Assembly (NCBI RefSeq): GCF_905163445.1
Contig: NC_053183.1
Location: forward strand, 19,902,001 to 19,966,000
DNA: 64,000 bases
Origin: Pararge aegeria
Taxonomy: Eukaryota; Arthropoda; Insecta; Lepidoptera; Nymphalidae
Direction: 5' to 3'
Shown: piece after piece, positions 63,411 to 64,000 of the stretch
Layout of the letters: each line of letters begins with the position of its first letter
How positions within the stretch are numbered: position 1 is the first letter of the stretch
The notes under the pieces: generated by a model
The model's database searches: none
Told to the model about the DNA's origin: nothing
Seen by the model: only the letters and a program-made list of their open reading frames with translations
Made by a program: the position numbers and the translations under genes

Positions 63411-63819
63411 ATTATTAGCATAGAGTTAGTTAAAAGGGGGGAAAGTAACATATTACATTATAAAACATAACTCCACATTTACAATATTAGTAAGATTTAT
63501 AATAAATAATATTAGTAAGATTCGTATAGATTAAAGTTAACAGCTCTATAGTGGTTTTGTCGTCGAGAGCCTTTGAGCGTGGCGACACAGTTTTAACAGT
63601 AAAGCAGACGACGTGTGGCTTTGTTAAAGTTCCGAACTTAATTCCAAAATTTCGTTGAGCACCAGGTTACAGTATTAACTTATAAAACGTTTTATAATGT
63701 AAAGCGGTGGTTATAAGGAATTAACTAGACCAGCGTTCTCCAAACGGTTAGTTTCAGCACTAAACTATTCTATTTTAATGCAAGGTGTTTAACAAAAACT
63801 TTTTTTTTATTTTTATTTT
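63411..63819. other. No recognisable feature
   Basis: AT-rich with TAATATTAGTAAGATT repeated at about 63484 and 63506. No gene. Confidence 0.4.
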
Positions 63820-64000
63820 TTTCGTGGGGACGGATTCCTCCACGGGGAGGTATAAAGATTTTCCTACTCACCGCCTGACGATGGAGCCACGGGAATGCTT
63901 TCCCACAATTCCGCGACTCCACGTGGATATCCGCCGAAGCGAATCCACCTCGGGTACTACGTTTAACAACAACCTACACTTACGTCCATGATTGCGTTTA
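63820..64000. other. GC-richer block at the right edge, unresolved
   Basis: GACGGATTCCTCCACGGGG, ATGGAGCCACGGGAATGC, CACGTGGATATCCGCCGAAG. The minus frame gives VPEVDSLRRISTWSRGIVGK. I recall similar text from lepidopteran retroelements but cannot assign it. It runs to the window edge. Confidence 0.3.

Overview
This window reads as nuclear DNA of a moth or butterfly. The evidence is an AT-rich background with no operon-like gene packing, one short GC-rich exon with GT/AG splice borders, and dense copies of repeats that I recognise as typical of Lepidoptera: tRNA-derived SINEs, 5'-truncated LINE 3' ends, and Helitrons with A|TC...CTAG|T borders. The repeat set resembles nymphalid butterflies, perhaps Satyrinae, but that is recall of family sequences and not a search result.

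Only one piece of a host gene can be supported. It is a 92-bp internal exon at 5548-5639 (+) encoding PGLSPENLLMFLLATPVQ and flanking residues, the start of the second P1B-specific membrane helix of a copper-transporting P-type ATPase (ATP7 group). I found no second exon of the gene, so most or all of the rest of the window is probably intron or intergenic DNA.

I use my own working names for repeat families. SINE-A has a tRNA-like head, a body with CACGCACCTCTAACT and an (ATG)n tail. SINE-B has the head GCGCAGTGGGCAGCG and a tail near TGTCGTAGTATATTTATT. SINE-D has the head GACCTCCCTGG, then CTCTGGTCTGGTCTGG and GATTGCAGTCAAGGGC. SINE-E carries TTCGGTTCCG. LINE-1 and LINE-2 are jockey/CR1-like, with C-termini ending ...YYSIKDYVND or ...YYTTNEFLND. 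LINE-3 is CR1-like with a 3' UTR containing GATAAGRCCGCCTTTG. Family F contains CGTCCGGGGAAGTACTA. Family R contains ATTTGATACCC and CCAAGATGGC. Family G contains AAGAACGGCTGGACC. Family H is a Helitron-like group. MITE-J is a GC-rich 150-bp core with TGACGTGACAACGTC-like ends.

Layout: 1-5.5 kb holds a LINE end, a 19-bp-arm palindrome with TGACGTCA ends, SINEs and a Helitron. 5.5-5.7 kb is the ATP7 exon. 6-30 kb holds SINE and LINE fragments, a short interrupted duplication (9.4-10.2 kb), a foldback Penelope-like element (18.7 kb) and the longest LINE-1 remnant (24.6-25.4 kb). 30.8-39.0 kb is a 4,099-bp direct tandem duplication whose copies differ at only three positions that I found. 41.0-42.5 kb is a 5'-truncated RTE-type LINE with a perfect 12-bp target-site duplication and a mutated catalytic motif. 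42.8-47.3 kb carries three Helitrons with both ends. 50.8-54.3 kb has two hAT-type MITEs and a Penelope-like fragment nested in SINEs, with target-site duplications. 57-64 kb is further LINE, RTE and Helitron debris.

Nothing here forms a gene cluster or pathway. The interest lies in the isolated exon, the very recent duplication, and the nested insertions that let the order of transposon activity be read.
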